A stretch of DNA of 64,000 bases from Streptomyces griseoluteus (GCF_004784465.1 NZ_SRRU01000016.1:1-64000); one strand, 5' to 3'; positions 26,347 through 35,752 are shown, counted from the stretch's first letter. Notes: generated from the letters alone by a model not told the origin. Numbers and translations are program-made.

Positions 26347-26651
26347 CCGCCACCGGCCCCGAATAGCGCTGCCACCGTCAACAACGTCCTGACCCGCAAC
26401 ACCTAGCACGGGGGTGCGGCGATGCGGCATCCGTGTCGCGTAGGCGAAACGGGTGGGATCGGGTGCTCGTACTCCAGCTGTAGATCGTGATCTTCGTAGT
26501 ACGCGGTCGGCCGGGCCGTCTCTCGTGCCGGGTTGGTCCGACTGGTCGGATCTGACGGTGGGTCGCGCCGGGACGTTCCGGGCGGCGGCACCGCCGAGGT
26601 TATGAATGCGGCACCTGACCATCCACGAGCATCAACCTCAGGAGCCACACG

Positions 26652-27176
26652 ATGCGCCCCATCAGAGCAGCCTGTCTCGGCGCGGCCACTGCCCTGGTCA
26701 CCCTTTTCGCCTGCACCCCTGTCGCGGCCGCCGCGACGAACACCGACTCCGCCCACACCAAGGGCGGAGACAAGGTCATCACACTCATCGGCCATCTTGC
26801 GCAGCAGTCGCGCTTCCCCGTCACCCCCGGCGGCCCCGCCGCCCAGGGCGATCGGACCGTGGTCCGCTCGATCCTCTTCGACGAGAACGACAAAATCCAG
26901 GTCGGCGAAACCGGCGGCTTCTGCACCACCACCACGGTCGAAAACCGCGGAGCGGAGGAGTGCGTCGTGACCTACAAACTCCCGGGCGGCCAACTCACCG
27001 TGCAGGGGATGGTCTTCCGCATTCTCAACGCGGAGGGCGGCGTCGCGATCCCTCCGCCTTCGTTCGACAACGCGATCACCGGCGGCACCGGGGTGTTCGA
27101 CCGGGCTCGTGGCCAGGTCCACGCCGACACGATCGGTACGGGCACCAGGCGCTTCACCATCGACCTCGACCGCTAA
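26652..27176 (+). CDS. Secreted dirigent/allene-oxide-cyclase barrel protein
   Basis: A 174-residue exported protein. The signal peptide is RAACLGAATALVTLFACTPV followed by AAAA. The mature part is a beta-barrel of the allene oxide cyclase/dirigent type: DRTVVRSILFDENDKIQVGE, GFCTTTTV, VTYKLPGGQLTVQGMVF, AITGGTGVFDRARGQVHADT. Bacterial members are secreted and of unknown substrate; dirigent proteins steer radical coupling in plants. The Cys before PVAAA could mimic a lipobox, but the -3 and -1 residues fit type I cleavage better. Start ATG 26652 with GGAG upstream. The 26347-26651 gap shows nothing else. Confidence 0.8.
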   Translation: MRPIRAACLGAATALVTLFACTPVAAAATNTDSAHTKGGDKVITLIGHLAQQSRFPVTPGGPAAQGDRTVVRSILFDENDKIQVGETGGFCTTTTVENRGAEECVVTYKLPGGQLTVQGMVFRILNAEGGVAIPPPSFDNAITGGTGVFDRARGQVHADTIGTGTRRFTIDLDR

Positions 27177-27308
27177 CTGACCCTGCCCCCGCCCGGTGAG
27201 AAGGCTGGGCCGTCCACGGCACGGCCCACCGGCTCGATTGGTCCCATCGGCGACGCCGCAACCAGGGGTGCCGGTAAGAACGCTGTCACCAGCCGCAAAC
27301 GAGGGACG

Positions 27309-28374
27309 TCACGTCCGGCGACGTGCAGTGGGGTCGCGCTCGGCAACGTGTCGGGCGACTGCGTCAACACCGGGACGGGCGTACCGCTCCAGGGACCGGA
27401 CGGAGGCGTGCCTGGAGCGGGCCAGCAGCATGGGGGTGGAGGTGCCGCCCTCCGCGTCGTGTGTCAGGGCGCTGTGGCATAGCCGGTGCAGCGTGAAGCC
27501 GTCCAGGTCCTCGATGTCCTCGGGTGAGGCGAGCGGGTTGGCCAGCAGTCGGGTGTTCTCCTCGAAGATCTCCTCAGCCCGGCGGTAGGAGAGCCGGGCC
27601 CGGCCGGTCTCGGGGCATACGTCGAGCGTCGGCGTCCCGGCCGGGGCCTTGCGGTCGGTGAGGAACAGCGGGCCGCGGGTGCGGCGGGCGATCAACCTGG
27701 GCAGCAGCTGGGCGGTGCCGGACTGCCAGTGAATCCATTCCGTCGCCCCACCCTTGGCGGTGATCCTGCCGCGCTTGTCCTGCGGGTAGGTCTTCCACGT
27801 TCAGGCACAGCACCTCGTCGGCGCGCGCCGCGGACTCGTAGAGCATCTTCCAGAACGTCTTCTCCCGCATGGCAACGTCCAGCCGCCACAGGGCGGCGAT
27901 CTGGTTCTCGGCCAGCGCCTTGGTGCGGTCGGGCGGTCCCGGCCGCCGCTCGATGCCGATCGTCGGGTCGCCTTCGATCCAGCCCTGGCGCTGCCACCAG
28001 CCGATCGCCTTGCGCGCGATGGACAGTTCCCGGTTGACGGCGTCAGCGTCCATCTCGTCCGCCCGCGCCGCCGCCCGCTCGGCCAGCACCATCGGCAGCG
28101 CCGGGTCGTCGATCGCGGCGACGGGGAAGACGGGCGGCTTCGCGCCGCGGCGGGCGGGTCCGGTCGGCGCCGGTTCGCCGGCGAGCATCCACCCCCACGT
28201 CGTCAGCGAGATCCGGTAGACCCGCGCGGAGGACTTCGCGATGCCCGCGCCGGTGAGGTACCGCTCGACCGCCGCGGTGTACGACGCGGGCGGGGCGGAC
28301 AGGGGTACGACCCGGGCGCGCGGCAGCCGGAGCGCGCCCCCGCCCCCGATTTCGGTCACCGGTTCGATCGTCAC
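27309..28374 (-). pseudogene. Tyrosine recombinase, frameshifted and catalytically altered
   Basis: A site-specific integrase of about 350 residues. The N-terminal SAM-like DNA-binding domain (SYTAAVERYLTGAGIAKSSA) and first catalytic Arg (KMLYESAARADEVL) are in frame one. Near 27790 the sense changes frame to RITAKGGATEWIHWQSG, then DGFTLHRLCHSALTHDAEGG and the nucleophile Tyr in SVRSLERYARPG. In the conserved His-x-x-Arg box the Arg is replaced by Cys (HRLC). A frameshift plus loss of a catalytic Arg makes this dead. It belongs with the tRNA remnant and second integrase piece that follow. Confidence 0.85.
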
Positions 28375-28527
28375 GTCCGTCCCGCCCTTCCGGCTCTGCC
28401 GCAGTAAATGCGTACTCGCCTACGGCGGCCGGAGAGTCCGCCGCAGGTGTGTGTCGAAGGCCGGTCGATGAGGCGCCCAGCGCGAGAAAAGAAGCTGGTC
28501 AGCAGGGGTGCGATAGGCGAACCGCCA

Positions 28528-28577
28528 GGCGCCTTCTAAGCGCTTGGCCGCAGGTTCGAGTCCTGCCGGGGGCGCCA
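28528..28577 (+). tRNA. 3' half of a tRNA-Arg (UCU), attachment-site-like
   Basis: The segment holds a tRNA anticodon arm (GGCGC-CTTCTAA-GCGCT, anticodon TCT at 28535-28537), a variable loop, a canonical T arm (GCAGG-TTCGAGT-CCTGC) and the 3' acceptor strand CGGGGGC followed by GCCA. No matching 5' acceptor GCCCCCG occurs upstream. Integrating elements commonly recombine into the 3' half of tRNA genes, so this is likely an att scar rather than a working gene. Confidence 0.7.
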
Positions 28578-28682
28578 CGTCTGAGCAGCAAGAACGCCCC
28601 GGAGGGAAGAGCCCTTCCAGTGCGTTTCGCATGTCTGAGGTGACGCTGACGGCAACGTCCCCGTCGACTCAACTGCGCCGCG

Positions 28683-28963
28683 TCAATCGTCGTCCAGCAA
28701 GGTTCCCAGCCGATCGAGTGCGGCACGCGTCTCCGTCATGTCCGCGTGCGCGTAGATGTTCATCGTCACGTCCAGGCACTGTGCCCGCCGATGTCCCGGA
28801 CGATGTGGGGCGGGATGCCCAGTCCGAGCAGCAGCGTGACGCAGGTGTGGCGCAGGTCGTGGAAGCGAACCTCAAGCCCCAGCCGCTCGCGGATCGGATA
28901 AAAGTGCCGGTTGATCTTCCGGGGTTCGATCGCAGTGCCGAGCCTCGTGGTGAAGACCCGCAC
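28683..28963 (-). pseudogene. Phage-type integrase C-terminal fragment
   Basis: Reads RVFTTRLGTAIEPRKINRHF, then FHDLRHTCVTLLLGLGIPPH and IVRDIGGHSA, which include the conserved His-x-x-Arg and His of tyrosine recombinases. After GHSA one base is missing; the next frame supplies LDVTMNIYAHADMTETRAAL with the catalytic Tyr and the stop at 28683. The N-terminal two thirds are absent. It lies about 105 bp from the tRNA-Arg 3' half, the usual arrangement of an integrase next to its attachment site. Confidence 0.8.
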
Positions 28964-29010
28964 CGGTCCCCCGCCGCCGCGCGCTCCGCGTCCTGCCCCG
29001 CCCGGTGTCG

Positions 29011-29397
29011 GCGCAGCGCGCGAAGGACCAGGTCATCCCGATGAGCTATGCCGATCTGGCGAACCTGCCGCTGCCCACTGCGAAGGCGGTGGAGATCGAG
29101 TCGTTCGTGCCGCTGGACTCCATCGACCCGATCCGTATCGGCGCCGGCTTCTACCTCATCCCTACCGGCCAGGCCGCGGCCAAGCCCTGCAAACTGCTGC
29201 GTCAGGCTCTTGGGCGGTCCTCGCGGGTGGTCATCGTCAAATGGGTCTGGCACGGCCGCGAGCGGCTGGGCCTGCTCCGCGTCCACGACGACGCCCTCGT
29301 ACTGCACCTCATGTACTGGCCGGACGAGATCCGCGGCCCCACCGAGCTGCTGCCGCTGACGGTGGAAGTGACCGAGGACGAATCGGGTTCCCGCTAG
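29011..29397 (+). pseudogene. Ku protein fragment (NHEJ end-binding)
   Basis: About 125 residues match the middle of bacterial Ku, the homodimeric ring that binds broken DNA ends with ligase D: KDQVIPMSYADLANLPLPTA, KAVEIESFVPLDSIDPIRIG, SRVVIVKWVWHGRERLGLLR, DDALVLHLMYWPDEIRGP. The first 100 residues, which form half of the ring, are missing and replaced by integrase remnants; the basic C-terminal tail is also absent after EVTEDESGSR. Not expected to form a ring. No ligD gene is near. Confidence 0.75.
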
Positions 29398-29466
29398 AAC
29401 GTGGTCGTCGCTCTGACGCGCACGATGTGGGTTGATGTACGCAACATCGAGGGCGGTGAGGTGGCT

Positions 29467-30645
29467 GTGGAGCGAGATTCGCGCGGAGATGGTGGTGGCG
29501 GTGCTGGTGAGTACGCAGCCGAAGACAAGGCGGACCGGTCGGTCGGGACGCTGGAGCTGTTCTTCGACCTGGTCTTCGTCTACGCGATGTCCCGGGTGAC
29601 GATCCTGATGTTGGCGGACATCTCCTGGGCGGGCTTCGGGCGCGGGCTCCTGGCGCTCGCCGCGGTGTGGTGGGCGTGGGTCTGCTACGCCTGGCTGACC
29701 AACACCTCCGACCTCGCCGGGCCCGCGCACCGGCTGCTGATCTTCCTGGCGATGGCGGCGATGCTGGTTGCCGCGGTCGCATTGCCCCAGGCATTCGGCG
29801 GGCGGGCGCTGGTGTTCGGACTCGCGTTCCTAACGGTCCTACTGATCCACGTCGCGCTGCTGGCTCTCGACGTGCGGGGCGAGGCCGACGTGGGTGCGCC
29901 CGCGCTGCGGCTGGTCCCTTCCTTGCTCGGCGGGCCGGCCCTGCTGGTGGCCGCCGCGTTCGTCGAGACACCGGGGCGGGAGCTGCTGTGGATCGCGGCC
30001 GCGGTGATCGGCTTCTCGGGACCGGTTGTGATCGGTACGGCCGGCTGGGGTGTGGCGCCCGGTTACTTCGTGGAGCGGCATGGGCAGATCATCATCATCG
30101 CGCTGGGTGAGGCGATCGTCGGGGTGGGCGCCGGCGCCGAAGACTCTCTGGGACGGCTGAGCGTGGTGACCGCCGTCCTGTTCGCGGTGCTGATCGCGGC
30201 CGGCCTGTGGTGGTCCTACTTCGGTTATCTCCGTGGCGGGGCCGAGCGGCGGCTGCGCGGTACCCGGAATGGGGAGCGGGCCCGGCTGGCGCGCGATTCC
30301 TACAGCTACCTGCACCTGCCGCTGGTGGCCGGGGTGGTCTTCTTCGCGCTCGGGGTGCACGAGGCCGTCGCGGGTGCAGGCGAACCGCTCCCGCTGTTGC
30401 CCGCCGTGGCCCTGGCCGGTGGCGTCGCGCTGTTCTTCGGCGGCGACGTCGCCTACCGGTGGCGCGATCACCACCAGCTGGCTGTCGATCGCCTCCTTGC
30501 CGCACTGGGGGCTGCCGCGATGATTCCGGTCGCTGGGGTGGTGCCGGCGTTGGCTGCCCTCGCCGGGCTTACACTCATCTGCCTGCTCCAGACGAGTTGG
30601 GAGCTCTGGCGTCATCCGGCGATCGGGCCGGTCGGCAGCTCCTGA
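29467..30645 (+). CDS. Low temperature requirement protein A (LtrA) family
   Basis: A 392-residue multi-pass membrane protein of the LtrA family, with about eleven hydrophobic segments. The conserved opening VGTLELFFDLVFVYAMSRVT at residues 30-50, the motif VERHGQIIIIALGEAIVGVG, and DSYSYLHLPLVAGVVFFALG are family hallmarks. Function is unknown despite the historical name. I use GTG 29467 because GGTGAGG precedes it; the frame is open back to 29401. The gene is intact and stands alone between a Ku stub and an IS5 stub. Confidence 0.85.
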   Translation: MERDSRGDGGGGAGEYAAEDKADRSVGTLELFFDLVFVYAMSRVTILMLADISWAGFGRGLLALAAVWWAWVCYAWLTNTSDLAGPAHRLLIFLAMAAMLVAAVALPQAFGGRALVFGLAFLTVLLIHVALLALDVRGEADVGAPALRLVPSLLGGPALLVAAAFVETPGRELLWIAAAVIGFSGPVVIGTAGWGVAPGYFVERHGQIIIIALGEAIVGVGAGAEDSLGRLSVVTAVLFAVLIAAGLWWSYFGYLRGGAERRLRGTRNGERARLARDSYSYLHLPLVAGVVFFALGVHEAVAGAGEPLPLLPAVALAGGVALFFGGDVAYRWRDHHQLAVDRLLAALGAAAMIPVAGVVPALAALAGLTLICLLQTSWELWRHPAIGPVGSS

Positions 30646-30804
30646 CCCTTGAGCGCCTTCGACGTTCCCACTCGTCCTACCCTCGGGTGCCGCCAGCCTG
30701 GCGATGACGCGCTCCAGCCCGGGGTGCAGTGGCTCCGGCCAGACGAGCTCGAGGGGGATCTGCAGGGGCTGGTCCAGGGAGACGAATCACGGTGCCGGCG
30801 ACCG

Positions 30805-30826
30805 CTAGGCGGTTTCGTTTGGATCA
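30805..30826 (+). repeat. IS5-type left end
   Basis: A 22-bp end sequence beginning CTAGGCGGTTTCGTTT, 20 bp before the transposase start at 30846 and 95% identical to 5481-5502. Its partner right end is gone. Confidence 0.5.
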
Positions 30827-30845
30827 GTGGGTCGTTGGTCCGGGT

Positions 30846-31094
30846 GTGCCGTTGACTGATGCGCAGTGGGCGCGGATCGAGCCGTTACTCCCGGACCGGA
30901 CGCCGAAGCGGGGTGGTCGCTGGCGGGATCATCGTGAGGTGATCGACGCGATCGCCTTCAAGTTCCAGACCGTAACCCAGTGGGTCCACCTGCCGGAGAA
31001 GTACGGCAACTGGCGAGGCGTCTACAACCGGCTGCGGATGTGGGCCGTCGATGACGCCTGGGAGCGGGTGTTCACCGCCCTGGTCCCCTACTAG
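30846..31094 (+). pseudogene. IS5-family transposase N-terminal stub
   Basis: Reads VPLTDAQWARIEPLLPDRTP, KRGGRWRDHREVIDAIAFKF and WVHLPEKYGNWRGVYNRLRM up to ERVFTALVPY and stop. This is the N-terminal third of a common Streptomyces IS5-family transposase; the catalytic DDE part is missing. A smaller relic of the same gene lies at 62540-62611. The 31095-31404 stretch after it shows no gene I recognise. Confidence 0.8.
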
Positions 31095-31404
31095 GGGTCC
31101 GGACCTGTCGGAACATCACTTTTACCGGTGGACCTGGGAGGACGGAAGGCCGGCCCCGTCCGGGGCATGTCCGGGACGTCGGCCCTGCCGGCTCAGGTAC
31201 GCGCGCCTGACCGCCCGGCGTGGTGGTTCCCGCCGACCGCGCCCGAGTGGTTCGTCCACACCCTGCTGCCAGGCCGCTTGTACGGAAGTGCCGCAGGAGA
31301 CCGTCGCAGGGACCCCCGAGCTCTGCCCTAAAGTACCTTCCGCTGCGCCCTGGCCGTCGGGTTGAGTGGAACGTCGCCGACGATTCCAGGAGGGGCGGAG
31401 CCCG

Positions 31405-33048
31405 ATGCGCGAGCGGAAGAACGAGGAAGCCACCGGGGCCAAGGTTGGCCGGGAGGCGAGGCACGCGCCCGCCGAGGCCGGGCACCCACGGTCCAGGCTC
31501 CTCGCCCTCCAGGGCACCGTGGGCAACGCGGCGGTCGTCCAGATGCTCCGCCGGGCCGGCCACGGCCTGGACGAGGAGGAGCACCGGCACGGGGACGGCT
31601 GTGGCCACGAGGGCTTCAAGGACCCCGCCGTCCAGCGCTCCTCGGTCCACGACGTCGTGCGCAGCCCCGGCCGGCCCCTGGACCAGGCCACCCGTACGGA
31701 CATGGAGTCCCGCCTCGGCGCCGATTTCTCCGACGTACGCATCCACACCGGCAGCGCCGCGAACGCCTCCGCCGCCGAGGTCGGCGCGCGTGCCTACACC
31801 TCCGGCAACCACGTCGTCCTCGCTGCGGGCGGGGGCGACGCGCACACCCTCGCCCACGAGCTCACCCACGTCATCCAGCAGCGCCAGGGACCGGTCAGCG
31901 GTACCGACAACGGCAACGGGCTGAGGGTCTCCGACCCCTCCGACCGCTTCGAGCGCGAGGCCGAGGCCAACGCCCGCGCGGTGATGAGCCGTCCGGCCCC
32001 CCGGGCAACCTCCGGCGTGCAGCGTTCGGACGGCCCCGAGACCGGGACGGCCGGTGCGGCAAAGGCGCCCGTGCAGCGCACCCTCGCGGCGGGCCTCCCA
32101 AAGGGGACCCAGGTCGTCAAGCACACGGACGAGGGGGACGTCGAGGGGCAGACGATCCTCAGTTTCGGCTTTGGGTCCTATCTGATCTCCGCGGGCGCGG
32201 ACGGCAAGAAGCCCCGGGCGTCCCTCAAGGACAAGTCGTGGGGGACGGTCGAGGGGCGGGAGGCGTCCCGCACGGAGTACGAAGCGGCTCGCGCCGCGGA
32301 GTTGGACCCGGCGGTCCTCGCGGCCAAGCAGAAGCAGAAGGACCTCGACCTCGGCGAGAACTACCTCAGCGCCGACTACCGCCGGATCAACCCGCTCCTC
32401 GCGGCCCTCGGGCAGGTCGGCTTCACCCCCGGCGAGATCGCCGCCCCCGGCTTCTCCTACAAGTCGAAGGAGAGCGAGGTGCTCGACGCGTGGCGCAGTG
32501 TCGCCATGGCGCGGGGGTACGCAGACGAGCAGACCACAGAGGCGTGGGACGAGAAGCACCTCGCGGACACCTTCGACATCTTCGCCCGGATCAACGGCGT
32601 GTGGGACGACTTCGCGACGCCCCGCGCGAACGAGGAAGGCAACGTGGTGCGGGGCGACAGCAAGCACATGTACGAGTCGTTCGGCGGCATCCTCAAGCAG
32701 CAGGAGAACCACCCGGACGGTGGCTACGTCTCGGTCGACCAGACGATCGAGTGGCCGGCGATCCTGTCGACCACGTACGGCGATCCGTTGACCCACACGT
32801 ACGTGGCCGGCAAGGAGATCGTCTGGGAGTTCGGCCTCCCGGAGGACCACCGGGGAAGGGCGCTCGGCAGGAACAACCAGTCCGAGGAGGAGATGACCTT
32901 CCCCATCGGCACCAAGATCCACATCCGCCAGATCCTCGTGCGGAGCGGCGATTTCCGGCAGGAGCAGTCGGCGAAATACGGCGAGAGCGCGACCGTGATC
33001 GTTTTCGCCGACATCCTGGCGGGCCAGCGACCGACTCGAGGGGACTAA
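31405..33048 (+). CDS. DUF4157 protein with ADP-ribosyltransferase-like C-terminus
   Basis: A 547-residue protein with the layout of eCIS-associated effectors. Residues 32-51 carry the helix LLALQGTVGNAAVVQMLRR found at the start of DUF4157 proteins. Residues 90-165 form the DUF4157 domain with DVRIHTG and the metalloprotease-like HELTH at 151-155. A Pro/Ala/Gly linker ends near 230. The C-terminus (320-537) fits an ADP-ribosyltransferase: Arg416 in NVVRGD, Ser455-Thr-Thr in LSTTYGD, and Glu494-x-Glu496 in QSEEEMTFPIGTKIHIRQI, giving the R-S-E triad. In known cases DUF4157 marks cargo of extracellular contractile injection systems. ATG 31405 follows GGAG. No injection-system or immunity gene is adjacent. 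The ART call is my own motif reading. Confidence 0.75.
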   Translation: MRERKNEEATGAKVGREARHAPAEAGHPRSRLLALQGTVGNAAVVQMLRRAGHGLDEEEHRHGDGCGHEGFKDPAVQRSSVHDVVRSPGRPLDQATRTDMESRLGADFSDVRIHTGSAANASAAEVGARAYTSGNHVVLAAGGGDAHTLAHELTHVIQQRQGPVSGTDNGNGLRVSDPSDRFEREAEANARAVMSRPAPRATSGVQRSDGPETGTAGAAKAPVQRTLAAGLPKGTQVVKHTDEGDVEGQTILSFGFGSYLISAGADGKKPRASLKDKSWGTVEGREASRTEYEAARAAELDPAVLAAKQKQKDLDLGENYLSADYRRINPLLAALGQVGFTPGEIAAPGFSYKSKESEVLDAWRSVAMARGYADEQTTEAWDEKHLADTFDIFARINGVWDDFATPRANEEGNVVRGDSKHMYESFGGILKQQENHPDGGYVSVDQTIEWPAILSTTYGDPLTHTYVAGKEIVWEFGLPEDHRGRALGRNNQSEEEMTFPIGTKIHIRQILVRSGDFRQEQSAKYGESATVIVFADILAGQRPTRGD

Positions 33049-33049
33049 C

Positions 33050-33065
33050 CTCGCGCTTTCGCGAG
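33050..33065 (+). terminator. Short hairpin after the effector gene
   Basis: CTCGCG-CTTT-CGCGAG forms a 6-bp stem with a 4-nt loop directly after the stop codon. There is no U tract, as is common for Streptomyces terminators. The following 33066-33384 holds no gene I recognise. Confidence 0.45.
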
Positions 33066-33384
33066 TGTGGGCGTCCGAAGTTTGATCAAATAAGCGAGGA
33101 GCGCCTCTGACCTGGGACGATGGGACTTGCCTAGGGCCCTGTTCGTCGTCAGGAATGCTGCACTCCTCAGGTGAAGATGACGGCTCCATGCCCTGCCGAA
33201 CCCCGGTTGACCAGCAGCTTCCCGTCCCTCCGAGCAGGATCACCCCGCCGGAGCCGTGGAACCCGGCGCGCACCCGACACGACAGCCGGGCCACCAGCAT
33301 TCCCACGACCACCCCACAACAGCGGAACGGCCCGACGGAAGAACCGACGGACCGTCATGCAAGATCGAGGCTAGTAGGGCTTGG

Positions 33385-33863
33385 TCAGGTTCGTATCGGG
33401 ATGGGCATGTCGCGGTGACAGGTGGGGCAGGCGCCGGCCCAGAGGGCGAGGAGTGTCTGCAGCTCGCGGACGACCTGGTAGAGGCTCAGTCCTGCGCCGC
33501 GCCTTTTGGGGCCCGGGCCAGTCGCTGCAGTGTGCAGAAGGCATGCGCGGCCGAGACGAGGGTGACGTGGTGGTGTCAGTCGTTCCAGGTGCGGCCCTCG
33601 AAGTGGGCCAGCCCCAGGGCCTGTTTTATCTCCCGGTAGTCGTGCTCGATGCGCCAACGGAGCTTGACCAGTCGCACCGGTGTGGCCAGGGGCATGCCGG
33701 AGGGCAGGCTGGACAGCCAGAACTGCACCGGCTCGGGCTCGGTGGCGGGCCATTCGGCCAGCAGCCACCGCTCGGGGAGCTCCGGACCCTCCGTCGCCTG
33801 GCGGATCTCGCGCCGGGCGGGACGGATGCGCAGGGCAACGAAACGCGAGTACATGCGCTTCAG
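33385..33863 (-). pseudogene. IS701-family transposase C-terminal remnant
   Basis: Three frames in turn give the C-terminal part of an IS701-type transposase: LKRMYSRFVALRIRPARREI, LLAEWPATEPEPVQFWLSSL, KLRWRIEHDYREIKQALGLA (catalytic Glu in IEHDYREIK), HFEGRTW. A shifted frame continues with WHHHVTLVSAAHAFCTLQRL. Another shift gives YQVVRELQTLLALWAGACPT ending at 33385. The N-terminal catalytic region is gone. Confidence 0.75.
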
Positions 33864-34153
33864 CCCGCCGGCAGCGGAGGGTGGGCCTTCCGGCTGATCT
33901 TCATCTGCGGGTGGCCCTTGGGCCGGTGGCGTGGCTCCAGCTCCGCCTTCACCGCCGCCTCCACCTGGTCCTGCTGCCACCCCGACACCGGAGCGGTGTG
34001 ACTACTCCAGCTGGCACACCAGGACGCTCACGAGGAGTCGGCCGGCGACCTGTTCTTTCTCTGGCCTTCCCTCCAGTCCGACCAGTCGGTACGTTCGTGG
34101 GGCCCGGATCGCGGCGGTGTGGCCCGGGCTTCCGGCGGAGGACGGAGGGGCCC

Positions 34154-35320
34154 ATGGCGGAACGTGAACCAGTCGCGCGGGGACACTGCGACGCGCGCTT
34201 CGAGGCGGTGCGGACGGCGTTCGAGGAGAACTTCCGTGAGCGGGGGGAGCTGGGCGCCGCGGTCACGGTGACCGTCGGCGGCGAGGTCGTGGTGGATCTG
34301 TGGGGCGGTTGGGCCGACGCGGACCGCACCCGGCCGTGGGAGCGGGAGACCCTGGTCAATGTGTGGTCGACCTCGAAGGGCCCGACCGCGCTGTGCGCGC
34401 ACATCCTGGCGGACCGGGGGCTCCTCGACTTCGACGCGCCGGTGGCCGAGTACTGGCCCGAGTTCGCCGCGGCCGGCAAGGAGAAGGTCCTCGTACGGCA
34501 TCTGCTGTCGCACCGGTCCGGCCTGTCGGGCCTGCGCGAGCCGCACTCGGTCGAGCAGCTCTACGACTGGGAGCTGACGACACGGCGGCTGGCGGCGACG
34601 GAGCCGTGGTGGGAGCCGGGGACGGTGTCCGGCTATCACGCGATCACCTTCGGCCACCTGGTCGGGGAGGTCGTACGGCGGATCTCGGGGCTGGCGCCCG
34701 GGGCCTTTCTGGAGCGGGAGGTGACCGGGCCGCTGGAGGTCGACTTCACCATCGGCCTGCCCGAGAAGGAGGCGGGGCGGGCCGCCGAGCTGGTGCATCC
34801 GCCGGCCGCCTCCGACAGCGAACAGGCCGCGGCCTTCGGCCGGTTGACGCCGGCGGTGCTCGCCGCGCTGGCCAATCCCCTGGTGGGTGCGGCCGAGGCG
34901 AACACGCCGGAGTGGCGGGCCGCGGAGATCCCGGCCGCGAACGGCCACGGCACGGCGCGGGCCGTCGCCGCCCTGTACGGGATCTTCGCGGGACGAGGGT
35001 CGTACGACGGCCGGCGCGTGCTCTCCCCCGAATCGGCGGAGCGGGTGCGCGAGGGGCAGGGCAGGTGCCGGGACCTGGTGCTCGGTCCCGGACTGGGCAC
35101 CGTCACGGAGATCGGGCTCGGTCTGTGGCTGAGCGGGCCGAACGGCTCCTACGGGCCCAACCCGAGGGCTTTCGGACACGACGGCTTCGGCGGCTCCTGC
35201 GGACTGGCCGACCCCGAGGCGGGCGTGTCACTGGGGTACGTCATGAACCGGATGGGGCCTCATATCGCCGACGACCCGCGGAAGACGGCACTGGTCGAGG
35301 CCCTCTACCGCGCCTTGTGA
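34154..35320 (+). CDS. Serine hydrolase, EstB/class C beta-lactamase-like
   Basis: A 388-residue cytoplasmic serine hydrolase. Nucleophile motif Ser72-x-x-Lys75 in NVWSTSKGPTAL; Tyr161 in TVSGYHAITFGHLVGE takes the Tyr-x-Asn position but with Ala for Asn, as in EstB-type esterases. GHDGFGG near the end stands in for the KTG box. LVRHLLSHRSGLSGL is the typical family segment. These features favour an esterase over a beta-lactamase. No signal peptide. ATG 34154 with a GGAGG-rich leader. Single gene, intact; the 33864-34153 leader region shows no other gene. Confidence 0.9.
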   Translation: MAEREPVARGHCDARFEAVRTAFEENFRERGELGAAVTVTVGGEVVVDLWGGWADADRTRPWERETLVNVWSTSKGPTALCAHILADRGLLDFDAPVAEYWPEFAAAGKEKVLVRHLLSHRSGLSGLREPHSVEQLYDWELTTRRLAATEPWWEPGTVSGYHAITFGHLVGEVVRRISGLAPGAFLEREVTGPLEVDFTIGLPEKEAGRAAELVHPPAASDSEQAAAFGRLTPAVLAALANPLVGAAEANTPEWRAAEIPAANGHGTARAVAALYGIFAGRGSYDGRRVLSPESAERVREGQGRCRDLVLGPGLGTVTEIGLGLWLSGPNGSYGPNPRAFGHDGFGGSCGLADPEAGVSLGYVMNRMGPHIADDPRKTALVEALYRAL

Positions 35321-35614
35321 GGCCAACTGGCCGGAGGTGGCGGTCATGCCCGGCGGCGAGGAGTGTGGCTGCGGATGTCCACCGACCGCTCCAGCGTCGC
35401 TGTGTGGACCATCGAACAGTGGTTGGGCCTTCTCCTCCGGGGAGCTGCCCGGCGCGACGCCGCCGCAAGCCTGAGAGGCGAGGCCCGCAGCGCTTCGGCC
35501 GGCGTACGGACGGCGGAGGTCGGCGTGGCTCCGGCGGGCCCGGGTCGTTGGGCCTCTGGCCACACCGCAGGCCCTGCGGTGGGCTGGCCGCCGCAGCAAT
35601 GTGAACGAGGACCG

Positions 35615-35752
35615 ATGCCGACGAAGCCCGCTCACGACCCGAGGTACGGCTACGACCCGGAGACGCATACGGTCCGGGTCGATCAGCACGACCTGGCGCG
35701 GCTGCTGTTGATGTTCCGCTTCGGTCCTCGGCACGCTATCGGCAGGCTCTGA
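35615..35752 (+). CDS. Small protein, 45 residues
   Basis: A short frame with a good GAGGA site before ATG 35615. The sequence (PTKPAHDPRYGYDPETHTVR, VDQHDLARLLLMFRF) has balanced composition and ends with a basic tail. Unknown family. The region between 35321 and 35614 shows no gene. Confidence 0.4.
   Translation: MPTKPAHDPRYGYDPETHTVRVDQHDLARLLLMFRFGPRHAIGRL

Noticed and set aside
28528..28577. Complete tRNA-Arg gene
   Set aside because: T arm, anticodon arm and 3' acceptor are good, but no 5' acceptor or D arm pairs with them.
31072..33312. 746-codon minus-strand frame
   Set aside because: Antisense of the DUF4157 gene; Val/Leu/Gly-rich shadow text without motifs.
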